A stretch of 37,041 nucleotides of DNA, taken from the NCBI GenBank assembly GCA_002887195.1, contig PJAB01000159.1, forward strand, positions 1 to 37,041, given 5' to 3'. The stretch is from Chrysochromulina parva. Taxonomy: Eukaryota > Haptophyta > Prymnesiales > Chrysochromulinaceae. Position 1 is the first letter of the stretch; each line of letters begins with the position of its first letter. Under the pieces are notes generated by a model. The model was not told the origin of the DNA. It saw nothing but the letters and a program-made list of their open reading frames with translations, and searched no databases. Made by a program: the position numbers and the translations under genes. This document shows, piece after piece, positions 18,000-26,427 of the stretch.

Positions 18000-20297
18000 A
18001 TGGCTTCGAGGCACCTGCGGAGCTTGCTGCCGTCGGCACTCCCGTCCATCGACGGCAGCGACGAGGACGAGGGCTCCGTAGCCCCAGTATCCAAAGCCAC
18101 CTTCTCAGCCTCCACGCTCGGCTTGCTCTTAGCCGACGGCGACGGCGACGACGACAGTGACGACGGCGACGAGGACGTCAACGAGGCCCAGGCGGACGAG
18201 GCAAAGGAGGACAACGAGGCCCAGCGTTGCGAGCCCATGCTTCGATCGGAATCAGTTCCATCTCGCACACTCTCCAACAAGGAGCGCCGTGCGCGGAGCA
18301 AGGTGCCAGATGACGACGACGGCGACGACGACGACGATTCCCTGTTGAGAGCGGCCGCTGCTGCTGCTGGCGAGCCGCGTGACGAGCTGCAAGGACCCGG
18401 CGTGGGGACGCCGCCGGTCGCTGCACCAGAAGAGCCCTGGAGGCTTAGTGCGCTCCATTTAGACGCGACACATGAGCTCGGGCGCACCTTCGGGCGCGAG
18501 ACAGTTCGTCATCTGGCCGCTGAGGAGCGACGGGGACGCGGCACGCGCAACAAGAGCCACGATGCTGCGCTGGCTAAGAGGGAGCTTGCACTCAAGGCGG
18601 CCCAGGCGGGCGGCGGGCGGGCGAGGCTGGTGGTGCCGCGCGAGACCTGGGCAACTGGAGGCGCCGGCCTCAGCATGGAGGTAGATCACGAGGCGGAGAA
18701 CCGCACCGCCGCGCCTCCGCTCGCCAGCGGTGCCGCCGAGCCGCCGCCTCCACGCCACTTCCGCATCTGCCACTCGGGAGCGTACCGGCAAGCGCAAGCG
18801 GAGGTGGAGGAGGCCGTTGAACAGGGAGACCCTCATCTCCTTCAGGCACTGGTCCGGCGCCATCCCGCTCAGGTGGACGCATTGCTGCGGCTGGGCGAGT
18901 ATTGCGCCACGGTGAGCATGCACGGCCATGATTGCGTGCGGCTCTGATTGCATGCAATCACGGTGAGCATGCACGGCCCGCAGGTGGGGCAACACGAGCA
19001 GTCCGCCGAGCTGACGGAACGCGCGCTGCATGCAATCGAGCAGTCCCTCCACCCGCTGTGCTCACTGCTCGACGGGCGAGCGCGCTTCGACTTTGCACAC
19101 GCGCCCAACCAGCCCCTCTTCCTCGCGCTCTTCCGCCACATGATTGCATGCGGCCGCCGTGGGCTGCCGCGCACCGCCCTTGAGCTCGGTCGCTTGCTGC
19201 TGTCTCTCTCGCCCCACGAGGACCCCATGCGCGCGTTGCTGCACCTGGACACGTACGCACTCCTCGCAAGGGATCCGCAGGCCCTCGAGTGGCTTGTGCA
19301 GCTGCCAACGCAGCTGCGCGCGCACTCTCTGCCGCTGTGGCCGAGTTATGCATTCTCGCTCGCGCTCGCGCGTCGGCGCCTCGCCGAGCGCCTTATGCAC
19401 GCCGAGCGCCGTCTGGATGAGTCTGAGGAGGCGGCGGCGCGGCACGCAGCGGCCGTAGCTGAAGCCGAAGCGGCAGCCTCCGCACAGCTTCGGCGCGCGC
19501 TGCTGCTGTTCCCGGCGTTGGTGCCGTCGCTTCTCGAGCACCTTGCAGCCAAGGGCCAGCCGCCCATACCCGTGCCTGAGACGCTCCTGCGGGCCTGGGC
19601 GGCAATGCACGGGGCGCGTGCCAGTGAGCACGCGCTCAGCCCCACCCTGGGCAAACTCGTCCGGCTCTATGCCGTCAAGAGCGCTGCCGTGTGGGGGCAG
19701 CCGGGTGCAAGGGCGTGGCTCGTCGCCGAAGTCGAAAGCCTTCTCGAGGCCCTCCGAGCCCTGCCACCTACGGCCGTCGCTCATGGCATGCCAGCGGCGG
19801 CTGCTGAGCATATGGGCGTGCATATGGGCGTGCATATGGGCGTGCATATGGGCCTCATCGCGGCGCGCTTGGGGCACTTGAAGGGCAGCCCGCCGCCGCC
19901 GCCGCCGCCGCCGCCGCTGGCCGTGACCTGGGCTACTCTGACGCGGGAGCAACGCACACTAGCCATGCAATGGCGCGAGGCGCAGCTGGCGGTGTCGTGT
20001 GAGTACAGTGCCTCGAGCGCGAGGGAGACGGAGCTCATCACTGTCGACGTGGTCGACTTTGAGCCGCAGCCGCCTGCCGCACTGCCCGACGAGCATCTCG
20101 CCTTTCAACGGGACGGTGCGGCAGCCGGCCGTTGGGTGCGAGACCAGCCAGCAGCCCGGGCTCTCCGTCCCGAGGGTCGGCTCGTTGTCCCCCGCGATGA
20201 GTGGGTCACACTGCGACCCGGCACGCATCCCTTCCTCCAGTTCTGGTACTCGATGCTGCCATGGACGGTCGCACCACATCCTCCGCGCCGTGGCTGA
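18000..20297 (+). CDS. TCF25: TCF25/RQC1-type ribosome quality control factor, two exons (741 aa)
   Basis: Proposed join of 18000-18911 and 18984-20297. Family features in order: a short basic start (MASRHLRSLL); an acidic Asp/Glu-rich disordered region (20-125); the conserved block with FGRETVR, LVVPRETWATGGAGLSMEVD and FRICHSGAYRQAQAEVEEAV; then PHLLQALVRRHPAQVDALLRL, which the join continues as GEYCAT-VGQHEQSAELTE, RALHAIEQSLHPL, NQPLFLALFRHMIACGRRG, LPRTALELGRLLLSLSPHEDP. It ends with PFLQFWYSMLPW, as in the family. TCF25 (yeast Rqc1) works with the Ltn1/listerin E3 ligase and Cdc48/p97 in the complex that ubiquitinates and extracts nascent chains stuck on 60S subunits. The two frames are in register and interrupted only by one TGA inside the intron, so this is one gene. 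A Met-Gly-Val-His repeat and a polyproline run are inserted near residues 580-615. Confidence 0.9.
18912..18983 (+). other. Predicted 72-nt intron of TCF25 with duplicated donor
   Basis: Donor GTGAGC at 18912 and acceptor GCCCGCAG ending at 18983, phase 0. It removes the in-frame TGA at 18945-18947. The 17-mer GGTGAGCATGCACGGCC occurs twice, at 18911-18927 and 18962-18978, 51 bp apart, so the intron carries a second copy of its own donor just before the acceptor. Between the copies is a perfect 16-bp palindrome, TGATTGCATGCAATCA (18945-18960). Confidence 0.85.
19809..19853 (+). repeat. 12-bp tandem repeat in TCF25 (His-Met-Gly-Val)
   Basis: CATATGGGCGTG is repeated 3.75 times with perfect identity, encoding HMGVHMGVHMGVHMG, followed about 40 bp later by a CCG run encoding polyproline. 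Both lie in a region of the family that is variable in length. Confidence 0.9.
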
Positions 20298-20972
20298 CGG
20301 CCTGACGCGCTGCCACCTGAAGTCCTGTCTGATGCGGCCGGTTCCCAGAGGCATCGACACGGTCGGCCATCGTCAGTATGGCGGATACGCGGCGTCCGCC
20401 CGCGCGCCGCGCCGCGCTCGACCCGAGGCCGACGCGGGCGCTATACCGCGAGCGAGCGGAGAGGAGACAACACTTTCAGTCCGCCGCGACGGTATCACTT
20501 AACCGCGACGTCCCGCTAATAGCAAGGTTAAAAAGCCGCCGCGCGCCGGCCCAGGGCCAGGCGCCCGACGCGGGAGGACCGGGCCACACGGCCACAGCCC
20601 ACACCGCACACGCTCGGAACCCGGATAAAAAAGGATGCTCCTGTGTATAGCTTCTCACACAAATACTCGGTTTCCGTGTACAACTTTGGTCGGTAGACTC
20701 ACACAGTCGCGACATGCCCAGGTTCCTGTAGACCATCGTGAGCGCGAACGGCTCACGACGTGCGCAGCGGCAAGGCGCGCTTCCCGAAGGAAGCGCCGCG
20801 ACTCGGCGCGCACTTCAAGTCCCATGCGCTCGTCGCCCCAAACGTCACTCTGCAGGCCGTCGAAAGCCGGCAACTTCGCCGAGGGCAGTTGCAACATGGG
20901 GTCGTCCACCATGCCTCAGCGCGACAAGTTCCACGAGTCTCAAGGGCAGGTGGTGTGTGCCACGAGAGGTGC
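20298..20972. other. Convergent spacer between TCF25 and H2A.Z (675 bp)
   Basis: It has a CpG-dense block at about 20380-20620, a short A-rich patch (GGATAAAAAAGGATGC, about 20622-20637), then more mixed DNA. An 85-codon ORF with an ATG lies on - at 20655-20912. Apart from that no gene is evident. Confidence 0.4.
20655..20912 (-). CDS. Doubtful small ORF downstream of H2A.Z (85 aa)
   Basis: It starts with ATG at 20912 and reads MVDDPMLQLPSAKLPAFDGL onward, with a mixed, fairly protein-like composition in its first 45 residues and a less convincing Arg/Ser/Trp-rich second half. An in-frame TGA sits two codons before the ATG. It lies about 60 bp beyond the H2A.Z stop on the same strand, so it could equally be 3' untranslated sequence. 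No family is recognised. Confidence 0.2.
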   Translation of the reverse strand: MVDDPMLQLPSAKLPAFDGLQSDVWGDERMGLEVRAESRRFLREARLAAAHVVSRSRSRWSTGTWACRDCVSLPTKVVHGNRVFV

Positions 20973-21572
20973 TTAATCTTTGGCCGACTTCTTCTTGAGG
21001 AGGGACTTGTGGATGTGGGGGATCACACCACCGCCCGCGATGGTCGCCTTGATGAGCGTGTCGAGCTCCTCGTCACCGCGGATCTGCGCGAAACACAGAT
21101 GCGCGGGCGCGCCAAGGTCAGGCGAGGACAGGCCAGTGGGCGTAGACGCGCAAGTTGCCGCGGGCGGAAGGCGCGCGCGGCTGTTGCGCTGACAAAGCGT
21201 GCGGCGAGCAGCCGCCCCAGAGCGGCAATGGCGCGCGCGCTAGTGTGTGAGGCGTGGCGGCGCGGCGGCGGCGACAGAGTTCATCAGGCAGACAGCGCGT
21301 ACCGCAAGCTGCAAGTGGCGGGGCGTGATGCGCTTGACGCGGAGATCCTTGGAAGCGTTGCCGGCAAGCTCGAGCACCTCGGCGGTGAGGTACTCCAGGA
21401 TGGCGGCAGAGTACACAGCCGCCGTCGCGCCAACGCGGCCCTTGTTGGTCACGCGCATCTTGAGGTGGCGGTGGATGCGGCCGACCGGGAACTGCAGGCC
21501 CGCCTTCGAGGAGCGCGAGACCGACTTCTTGGCCTTCAGCTTCGCGGCATCACCCTTGACCTTGGACGACAT
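20973..21572 (-). CDS. H2AZ: Histone H2A.Z, two exons (126 aa)
   Basis: Proposed join, read on the - strand, of 21572-21303 and 21083-20973. Exon 1 holds the basic tail ([17 protein letters not shown]), the H2A signature [35 protein letters not shown] and [20 protein letters not shown], ending HLQLA. Without splicing the frame runs into an aberrant Ala-rich tail and stops at 21240. Exon 2 restores the conserved end: [32 protein letters not shown] and a stop after SAKD. The GDEELD acidic-patch residues, the single-residue-different L1 loop and HIHKSL are diagnostic of the H2A.Z variant rather than canonical H2A. H2A.Z replaces H2A at nucleosomes flanking promoters, deposited by SWR1-type remodellers. 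It is divergent from a Nop12-like gene. Assignment is very secure. Confidence 0.97.
21084..21302 (-). other. Intron of H2A.Z (219 nt)
   Basis: On -, the donor is GTACGC immediately after the codon for the Ala of HLQLA, and the acceptor is TTTCGCGCAG before ATCCGCGGTGAC. Phase 0. The protein on both sides matches H2A.Z exactly at the junction, which makes this the best-supported intron of the window. Confidence 0.95.
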
Positions 21573-22019
21573 ATTGACTGCGCAGAGAAGGCAGGGCGCT
21601 CGCGCAGGTCAGCACCACGCATTTGATTAGCAATGCAGCCTCGCCTGCACACGCGCGCGCCGCCAGCGCTAGGTGAGAGCAGTGCTGGCGCGGCGACGAT
21701 TGGCAATGGCGCGCGGAGCGCTACTGAGGCGACTGGTGCTGAAGCCGCAGCCAGGCGGCGATGCTGGTGCCCTCGTAGCAGAGCGGGCTGGTCGCCATTA
21801 TCGGCATATGGGTCCTGGTCTGACCGAGTTCTTTTCACCTGCCGGTGAAAGGTGTCAATATTCCCGCGCGAGAAGACGGGCACTTGAAGTTCAAACATCC
21901 ATGTAGGCTGCTACGAAGAAGAGTTCGCCGGTCATAGGGTGACTGGGACCGAGCCTGGACCTCGTTCGTTTCTGTTTCGTTGCAAAAGGAGAACTGTCGT
22001 CCACGCGCCTTTCCCTTTC
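21573..22019. promoter_or_regulatory. Bidirectional promoter region, H2A.Z / Nop12-like (447 bp)
   Basis: It separates the start codons of two growth-related genes. It contains a perfect inverted repeat, TTTCACC-TGCC-GGTGAAA at about 21833-21850, followed by TTCCCGCGCG at 21861-21870, which resembles an E2F/DP site (TTTSSCGC). No clear TATA box is present. Regulation by an E2F-type factor is inference. Confidence 0.4.
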
Positions 22020-23240
22020 ATGGTGAAGCGAAAGGCGCCCGAGGATGCATCGCTTGCTCGCGAGCTCAAGGCCGCCGCATATCGCGTTTCTTCCGCGGAA
22101 CCCGTAGGCATTTTGCCGGTCGCCACGGCGTTGCCGCCGTCCGCCGTAGCGCCTCCAACTAGTGCAGTCGCCGCCTCACCTGGAGCAGTGCGCAGCAGGC
22201 CTGTGGTCGATGACGACGCGAAGCTCGCACGCACGGTCTACGTCGGCAACGTCCCTGCGGACGCGACGCGCAAGGCGATCAAGCGCCACTTCGTCACGTA
22301 CGGCGCCGTCGAGTCCGTGCGCCTCCGCTCTGCGTCAGCTGCCAACCCGAAGATGTCGCAGCGCGCGGCAGTGATCACCGGCGAGCTGGCAGGTGACGCG
22401 GTCTGCGCCTACGTCGTATTCGAGGATGCAGCCTGCGCTAAGAAAGCCATCGAGGCGACCGGCGCAGTCGCCTTCGAGCGCCACCTGCGAATCTCGGCCG
22501 CGGCGAGGCCAGGCGAGAGCTCGGCAGCCGCGGCCAAGCACGATGCAAGCCGGTGCGTCTTTCTGGGCAACCTGCCCTTTGATATCGCCGAGGAGACGCT
22601 CTGGACCCTCTTCGAGCGTTGCGGCCCCGTCCAGTACGTGCGCCTCGTGCGCGAGCAGCGCACGCAGCAGGGTAAAGGCTTCGGATACGTGTGCTTCGTC
22701 GACGCGGGCAGCGTGGAGCGCGCTCTCGAGCTACACGGCACTCGGATTGCGAGCGCTCCGTCTGAAGACGGCAAGCCCACGGGCGGGCGCGACGTGCGCG
22801 TCTTCCGCTGCAACACGGGAAAGAGCCATCAGCGGCACGCCACGCAGCTCCTCGGAGGCACCGTCAGCGGCGCTCCTACCGGCAAGGGCGGTGCCAAAGG
22901 CGGTGAGGGTGGTGACGTAGGCGGTGGCGGCCACGAAGAGGGCGCCGGCGCCGACGCGACGGCGGCGGGCGAGTCACGCCCACGTGTCGGCTGGATGGAC
23001 CGAGAGCGGCGCCGAGCAGCTAAGAAGCTGGCCGGCAAGGCTGCCAAAGCTCTCAAGGGAGGCTCGCAGGGAGCCGGCCTCAGCAAGACGATTGTCAAGA
23101 AGCAGGTTGGAGGCGCCAAGGGCTCTGCCAAGGCGCGCGCCGAGGCGAAGATGCGTGCGATGACCAAACGAGCCCAATCTAAGCTCAAGAAGGTCCGACG
23201 TAACGACGACGGTGGCGGAAAGTCTGGCGGCGGCAAGTGA
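22020..23240 (+). CDS. NOP12: Nop12/RBM34-family nucleolar RNA-binding protein, two RRMs (406 aa)
   Basis: The start is the ATG at 22020 (MVKRKAPED); the frame extends upstream without ATG. Two RRMs are visible. RRM1 (about 70-160) has RNP2-like RTVYVGNVPADATRKAIKRH, YGAVESVRLRS, a family-typical long loop, and RNP1-like CAYVVFEDAACAKKAI. RRM2 (about 178-262) has RCVFLGNLPFDIAEETLWTL, CGPVQYVRLVRE, then GKGFGYVCFVDAGSVERAL. The long insert in RRM1 between the two signature strands is characteristic of Nop12/RBM34. The C-terminus is Gly-rich, then highly basic (MDRERRRAAKKLAGKAAKAL), like a nucleolar localisation region. Yeast Nop12 is needed for 25S rRNA processing and 60S assembly. Its head-to-head neighbour is H2A.Z. 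Confidence 0.9.
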   Translation: MVKRKAPEDASLARELKAAAYRVSSAEPVGILPVATALPPSAVAPPTSAVAASPGAVRSRPVVDDDAKLARTVYVGNVPADATRKAIKRHFVTYGAVESVRLRSASAANPKMSQRAAVITGELAGDAVCAYVVFEDAACAKKAIEATGAVAFERHLRISAAARPGESSAAAAKHDASRCVFLGNLPFDIAEETLWTLFERCGPVQYVRLVREQRTQQGKGFGYVCFVDAGSVERALELHGTRIASAPSEDGKPTGGRDVRVFRCNTGKSHQRHATQLLGGTVSGAPTGKGGAKGGEGGDVGGGGHEEGAGADATAAGESRPRVGWMDRERRRAAKKLAGKAAKALKGGSQGAGLSKTIVKKQVGGAKGSAKARAEAKMRAMTKRAQSKLKKVRRNDDGGGKSGGGK

Positions 23241-23739
23241 GAGATAGCATGAGAGGCGCGTCGGTGCACACGCGTCGCACCGCGCGCTGGGGGCGCCGGA
23301 CGACGTGAACTTGAAAGAGGCCGGCCGCGCCGATGGGCTGCATGCCAGGCTCCCACTCTGCGCGGTCGCCCCAGTGCCACCCAGGTGTGGCGAGTACGCC
23401 TTGGCCCCCAGGCGGTGTGTCGCAGCGGCGCAGCGGTCCGAGATGAAAAAGATGCAGACAGACCGTCGAGGAGCGTCAGCGCGAGGTGTGTGGACGCGCG
23501 GACGCGCGCACGGCGCCGGCGGCGCGCGGTCGGCGGCACGCGCTCGAGCCTCGAGGCGTCCGCGGTCCCCGCCCGGACCCTACTCGTAACCTACTCGAAT
23601 TGAAACTCGAGCCGCGCTCTCACTGATAAACCAATGTTTGCGTTTCGAAAAGACCCGGTCGCGATTTCCATGGTCGATATTATATTACGTGACGGGCTTT
23701 CACATCGACCCGGGTCCCGGTCATCTACAGATCTAGCAT
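23241..23739. other. Convergent spacer between the Nop12-like and YqgF genes (499 bp)
   Basis: The first part (about 23480-23580) is extremely CpG-dense. It is followed by AT-richer DNA at about 23600-23700, including GATATTATATTACGTGACGG near 23676, and the palindrome GACCCGGGTC near 23707. No ORF is convincing. Confidence 0.4.
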
Positions 23740-24438
23740 CTACTCCTCAACGTATCTCTCCCGCAGCCGAGGCTGCTGAACCGCCGAACGTGGGGGCGGC
23801 CGCCTCGGCTGCGACTGATCTAACTGTTGCTGCGCCACACGCTCCATCATACGTCGGCGCACCTCGGCTTGCGACGGCGGCGCGGGAGGCGGCGGGCCTC
23901 GCGGACGCGCTGCGGGAGGCGGCCGCGTCGACAACACGCATGGCGCCCGCTTCAGGGCGTCACCGTCGGCTCCAAAAAAGTCTTCGAGGATGACAGCAGC
24001 GGCTACGGCGTCGAGAGCTTCGCCACTAGCAGCGCCAGCACCGCCGTTCATGCGCATCGACGCCTCTGCTGAGCTGAAGCGCTCGTCCCACAGGAATACT
24101 GGTTTCGGCGACACTGCGTCCGCGAGCTTCAGCGCGAAGGCGCGGGTGATCGCCGCCTGCTCGCCCTCGCCACCGGTGCTGTTATATGGCATTCCCAGCA
24201 CGATCTGCGTCGCGCCCTCACCCGCCGCGTATGTGGCGATCACCTTAGCCACACGCTCAAACTCAGCTGCGTCCTCGCTGGCACAGCGCAGCACCGTGAG
24301 TGGAAGCGGCGCAATGCCGCTCGAAATGGCGATGCCCACGCGTCGCAAGCCGAAATCGACGCCAATCGTGCGAGTGCCGAAGCCGCCAGGAGTCGCGAGT
24401 GCGAGCACCACCACCATCATCATCAACCCAGCCATCAT
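23740..24438 (-). CDS. yqgF: YqgF/RuvX-type RNase H-fold nuclease, probably organelle-targeted (232 aa)
   Basis: The start is an ATG at 24438; the frame opens at a TTG (24462). The catalytic fold is clear: TIGVDFGLRRVGIAIS (first acidic residue Asp28), VLGMPYNSTGGEGEQ (usual G-x-P-x-x-x-x-G), FLWDERFSSAEA (second acidic pair), and LDAVAAAVILEDFF (last Asp). In bacteria this family resolves Holliday junctions or matures 16S rRNA 5' ends; plant homologues are plastid proteins. The first 20 residues (MMAGLMMMVVVLALATPGGF) form a short hydrophobic signal-like segment, consistent with the ER step of bipartite plastid targeting in algae with secondary plastids. A C-terminal Pro/Arg/Gln-rich extension of about 65 residues (from about residue 165) is absent from bacterial proteins. 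Confidence 0.9.
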   Translation of the reverse strand: MMAGLMMMVVVLALATPGGFGTRTIGVDFGLRRVGIAISSGIAPLPLTVLRCASEDAAEFERVAKVIATYAAGEGATQIVLGMPYNSTGGEGEQAAITRAFALKLADAVSPKPVFLWDERFSSAEASMRMNGGAGAASGEALDAVAAAVILEDFFGADGDALKRAPCVLSTRPPPAARPRGPPPPAPPSQAEVRRRMMERVAQQQLDQSQPRRPPPRSAVQQPRLRERYVEE

Positions 24439-24627
24439 CTCAGCCGCGTCAAGACAAGACAAGTCAACTTCGTGTAATTAAAATGTCTGTGGCCAGGAAG
24501 TCGACGCCGTGCCAATCGTCTTAGGAAGCCCACACTGCTGATGAGACGTCGGGAAGGGTTCAACCGTGTTTGAAAACGTCTCGCGGCCTCCGCCACAGCC
24601 TCTAGTCGCGGCGGGCGAACGGCAGGG
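24439..24627. promoter_or_regulatory. Divergent promoter region, YqgF / PP2C (189 bp)
   Basis: It holds a CTTG-rich tract for the - gene (TTGACTTGTCTTGTCTTGAC read on -, + positions 24449-24468) just upstream of the YqgF ATG. On + it has TAATTAAAATGTCTGTGG near 24475-24492, a weak match to the TATA plus CTGTG element seen at 33867 and 36465. Confidence 0.35.
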
Positions 24628-26427
24628 ATGCTCCGCCCGCACACCCGTGCGACTTGGGAACGCACCTCATCCGTCTATGGGTCGCACACATACGGCTCTT
24701 CCATGACGAGGCCAGTGACGACCGCTGGTGGCCTTCCAGCTCTCGGGAGCCACTTGCAGCCACCTATGTCACCCATGCCTGCACATCAAGCACGGCCACC
24801 ATCGATCTTCACTGCACAGCCGTTCAAGGCGCCCATCAACCGTGGCCCATCCACTGCGTACAGCCTTCCATCAAATATGCAACATGCCCCTGGCTCTGCG
24901 CAGCACCCGCGACAGCTTGGTCCCTATGGCATCCCGCCGGCCACAGGCAACCCCAATCTGTTCCGTCGGCCCCTCGAAACGATGCCAGGCGGCAGGTCCG
25001 AGCTGCAAAGCCTCGGCGGCAGCCTTCCGCATCCTCTGTTGCCCGTGCCGTGGCAGGCGCAGCCACAACTGCCGCCGACAGCGGCCTTCCGGCAGCCACA
25101 GCAGCGGCAGCAGCAGCAGCGGCAGCAGCAGCGGCAGCAGCAGCTAATGCAGCTACAGGAGCCGCCGCCGCCGCCGCCGCCTCCGCAGCAGCTGCTGTAC
25201 GATCAGCACGAGGCTGCGTACGCTGCCCACGTCTCCCAAGGTGGTCCTCCACCCACGCCCGGGCCAGCGCAGCGCATGTCCGTCGCCGCACGCACGATCA
25301 TCGGCAACTATCCCGGCAAGACTGCCAACCAGGACGCGTACGTGATGCAGCCCTTGGACCCCCTGCGATCGGGCAGCGGCGGCGGGGCGGTCGCCTCGCC
25401 CCTCAGCCGGCGCTCTCCACAGCCACTCAGCTCCTCGCTCACGACACCGCTCACGACCGCACCGCCCACCGCGACGGGGCGCGGCGCCGCCCGCGCGAGC
25501 AATTGGAATCTGGAAGAGGGCTCATCCTCGCTACCACCACCGCCGTCGCGGTGGGGCAGCCAATCGCCGCTCGGGTCGAGCGGGGGCGGCGGCGACGACG
25601 GCGGGGGCGGTATGAGCGGGGGCGATCGCAAGGGCTCCACAAGGGACGATCTGACCGCGGCTGCGGGCGGTGATGCGATCTTTGGCGTCTACGACGGGCA
25701 TGGCCAGCACGGGCACCACGTGTCACGCTTCATCAAGGAGCGTCTCGCCCTCGAGCTTGGCCAGCTGGGCGACGCACAGTTACGGGACGACACCGCTGCG
25801 GCGCGCGAGCTCGCCATGGCGCACCACCGTGCCAACGAGGCACTCAAAAAGAGCGGCATCGACTGCTCGCTCTCAGGCTCGACTGCCATCACGTGCCTCA
25901 AGCGTGGGCGGCGGCTCCTCGTGGCAAACGTGGGCGATTCGCGTGCGGTGCTCGGGCGCGCGACTGCGGACGGCCGTGTGGAGGCGCACGACCTCTCCGT
26001 CGATCAGAAGCCGGACCACCCGATCGAGCGTGCCCGCATCGAGGGGGGCGGTGGCCACGTGCATCCGTCCATCGTGCCCGGAGCGGGCTACGTCGGGCCG
26101 GCGCGTGTGTGGGACCCCTCGCGCCGTTTCGGCCTCGCCTGCGCCCGTGCCATGGGCGACACACTCTACTATGGGCCCAACCGCTCGGGCGTCATCGCCG
26201 AGCCTGAGGTGGCCAGCTACCGACTCGACCAGAACGACAAGCACATCATCATAGGCTCGGATGGGCTGTGGGATCGGCTCAGCTCGCAGGAGGCCGTCGA
26301 GATCGTGCGCAGCTGCCCGTCGGTTGAGCACGCCTCCGAGCGTCTCACACAGCTCGCGCGCGAGCGCTGGCGACGACACGGACCCGTCGCTGACGACATC
26401 ACCGCCGTCGTCGTCTCATTCCAGTGA
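24628..26427 (+). CDS. PP2C-type (PPM) serine/threonine phosphatase with long low-complexity N-terminus (599 aa)
   Basis: All main PPM motifs are present: NQDAYVM (about 232), FGVYDGHGQHG (about 351-361, metal-binding Asp), SGSTAITCL (about 416), LLVANVGDSRAVLGR (about 430), VDQKPDHPIERARI (about 457), RFGLACARAMGD, IIIGSDGLWDRLS (about 541) and ADDITAVVVSF (near the C-terminus, final metal Asp). These enzymes are Mg/Mn-dependent phosphatases. The catalytic domain is split by about 120 residues of Ser/Gly/Pro-rich sequence between NQDA and DGHG, where about 35-45 are usual. The first 225 residues are disordered and include a Gln/Arg tract and polyproline. The start may be 24628 or the next ATG at 24703. 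No membrane segment is present. The substrate is unknown. Confidence 0.95.
   Translation: MLRPHTRATWERTSSVYGSHTYGSSMTRPVTTAGGLPALGSHLQPPMSPMPAHQARPPSIFTAQPFKAPINRGPSTAYSLPSNMQHAPGSAQHPRQLGPYGIPPATGNPNLFRRPLETMPGGRSELQSLGGSLPHPLLPVPWQAQPQLPPTAAFRQPQQRQQQQRQQQRQQQLMQLQEPPPPPPPPQQLLYDQHEAAYAAHVSQGGPPPTPGPAQRMSVAARTIIGNYPGKTANQDAYVMQPLDPLRSGSGGGAVASPLSRRSPQPLSSSLTTPLTTAPPTATGRGAARASNWNLEEGSSSLPPPPSRWGSQSPLGSSGGGGDDGGGGMSGGDRKGSTRDDLTAAAGGDAIFGVYDGHGQHGHHVSRFIKERLALELGQLGDAQLRDDTAAARELAMAHHRANEALKKSGIDCSLSGSTAITCLKRGRRLLVANVGDSRAVLGRATADGRVEAHDLSVDQKPDHPIERARIEGGGGHVHPSIVPGAGYVGPARVWDPSRRFGLACARAMGDTLYYGPNRSGVIAEPEVASYRLDQNDKHIIIGSDGLWDRLSSQEAVEIVRSCPSVEHASERLTQLARERWRRHGPVADDITAVVVSFQ
25090..25152 (+). 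repeat. CAG/CGG trinucleotide tract (poly-Gln/Arg) in the PP2C gene
   Basis: A run of CAG interrupted by CGG encodes a Gln-rich stretch with regularly spaced Arg, followed by a CCG run encoding polyproline near 25160-25185. It is a simple-sequence region likely to vary in length. Confidence 0.8.

Noticed and set aside
18000..20297. TCF25 as a pseudogene broken by TGA, or as two genes
   Set aside because: A 72-nt GT-AG intron removes the stop in phase 0 and restores a family-conserved junction.
20760..21626. 288-codon + ORF antisense to H2A.Z
   Set aside because: Covers both H2A.Z exons and the intron on the opposite strand; a phrase resembling APNVTL of hexapeptide-repeat proteins is not followed by repeats.
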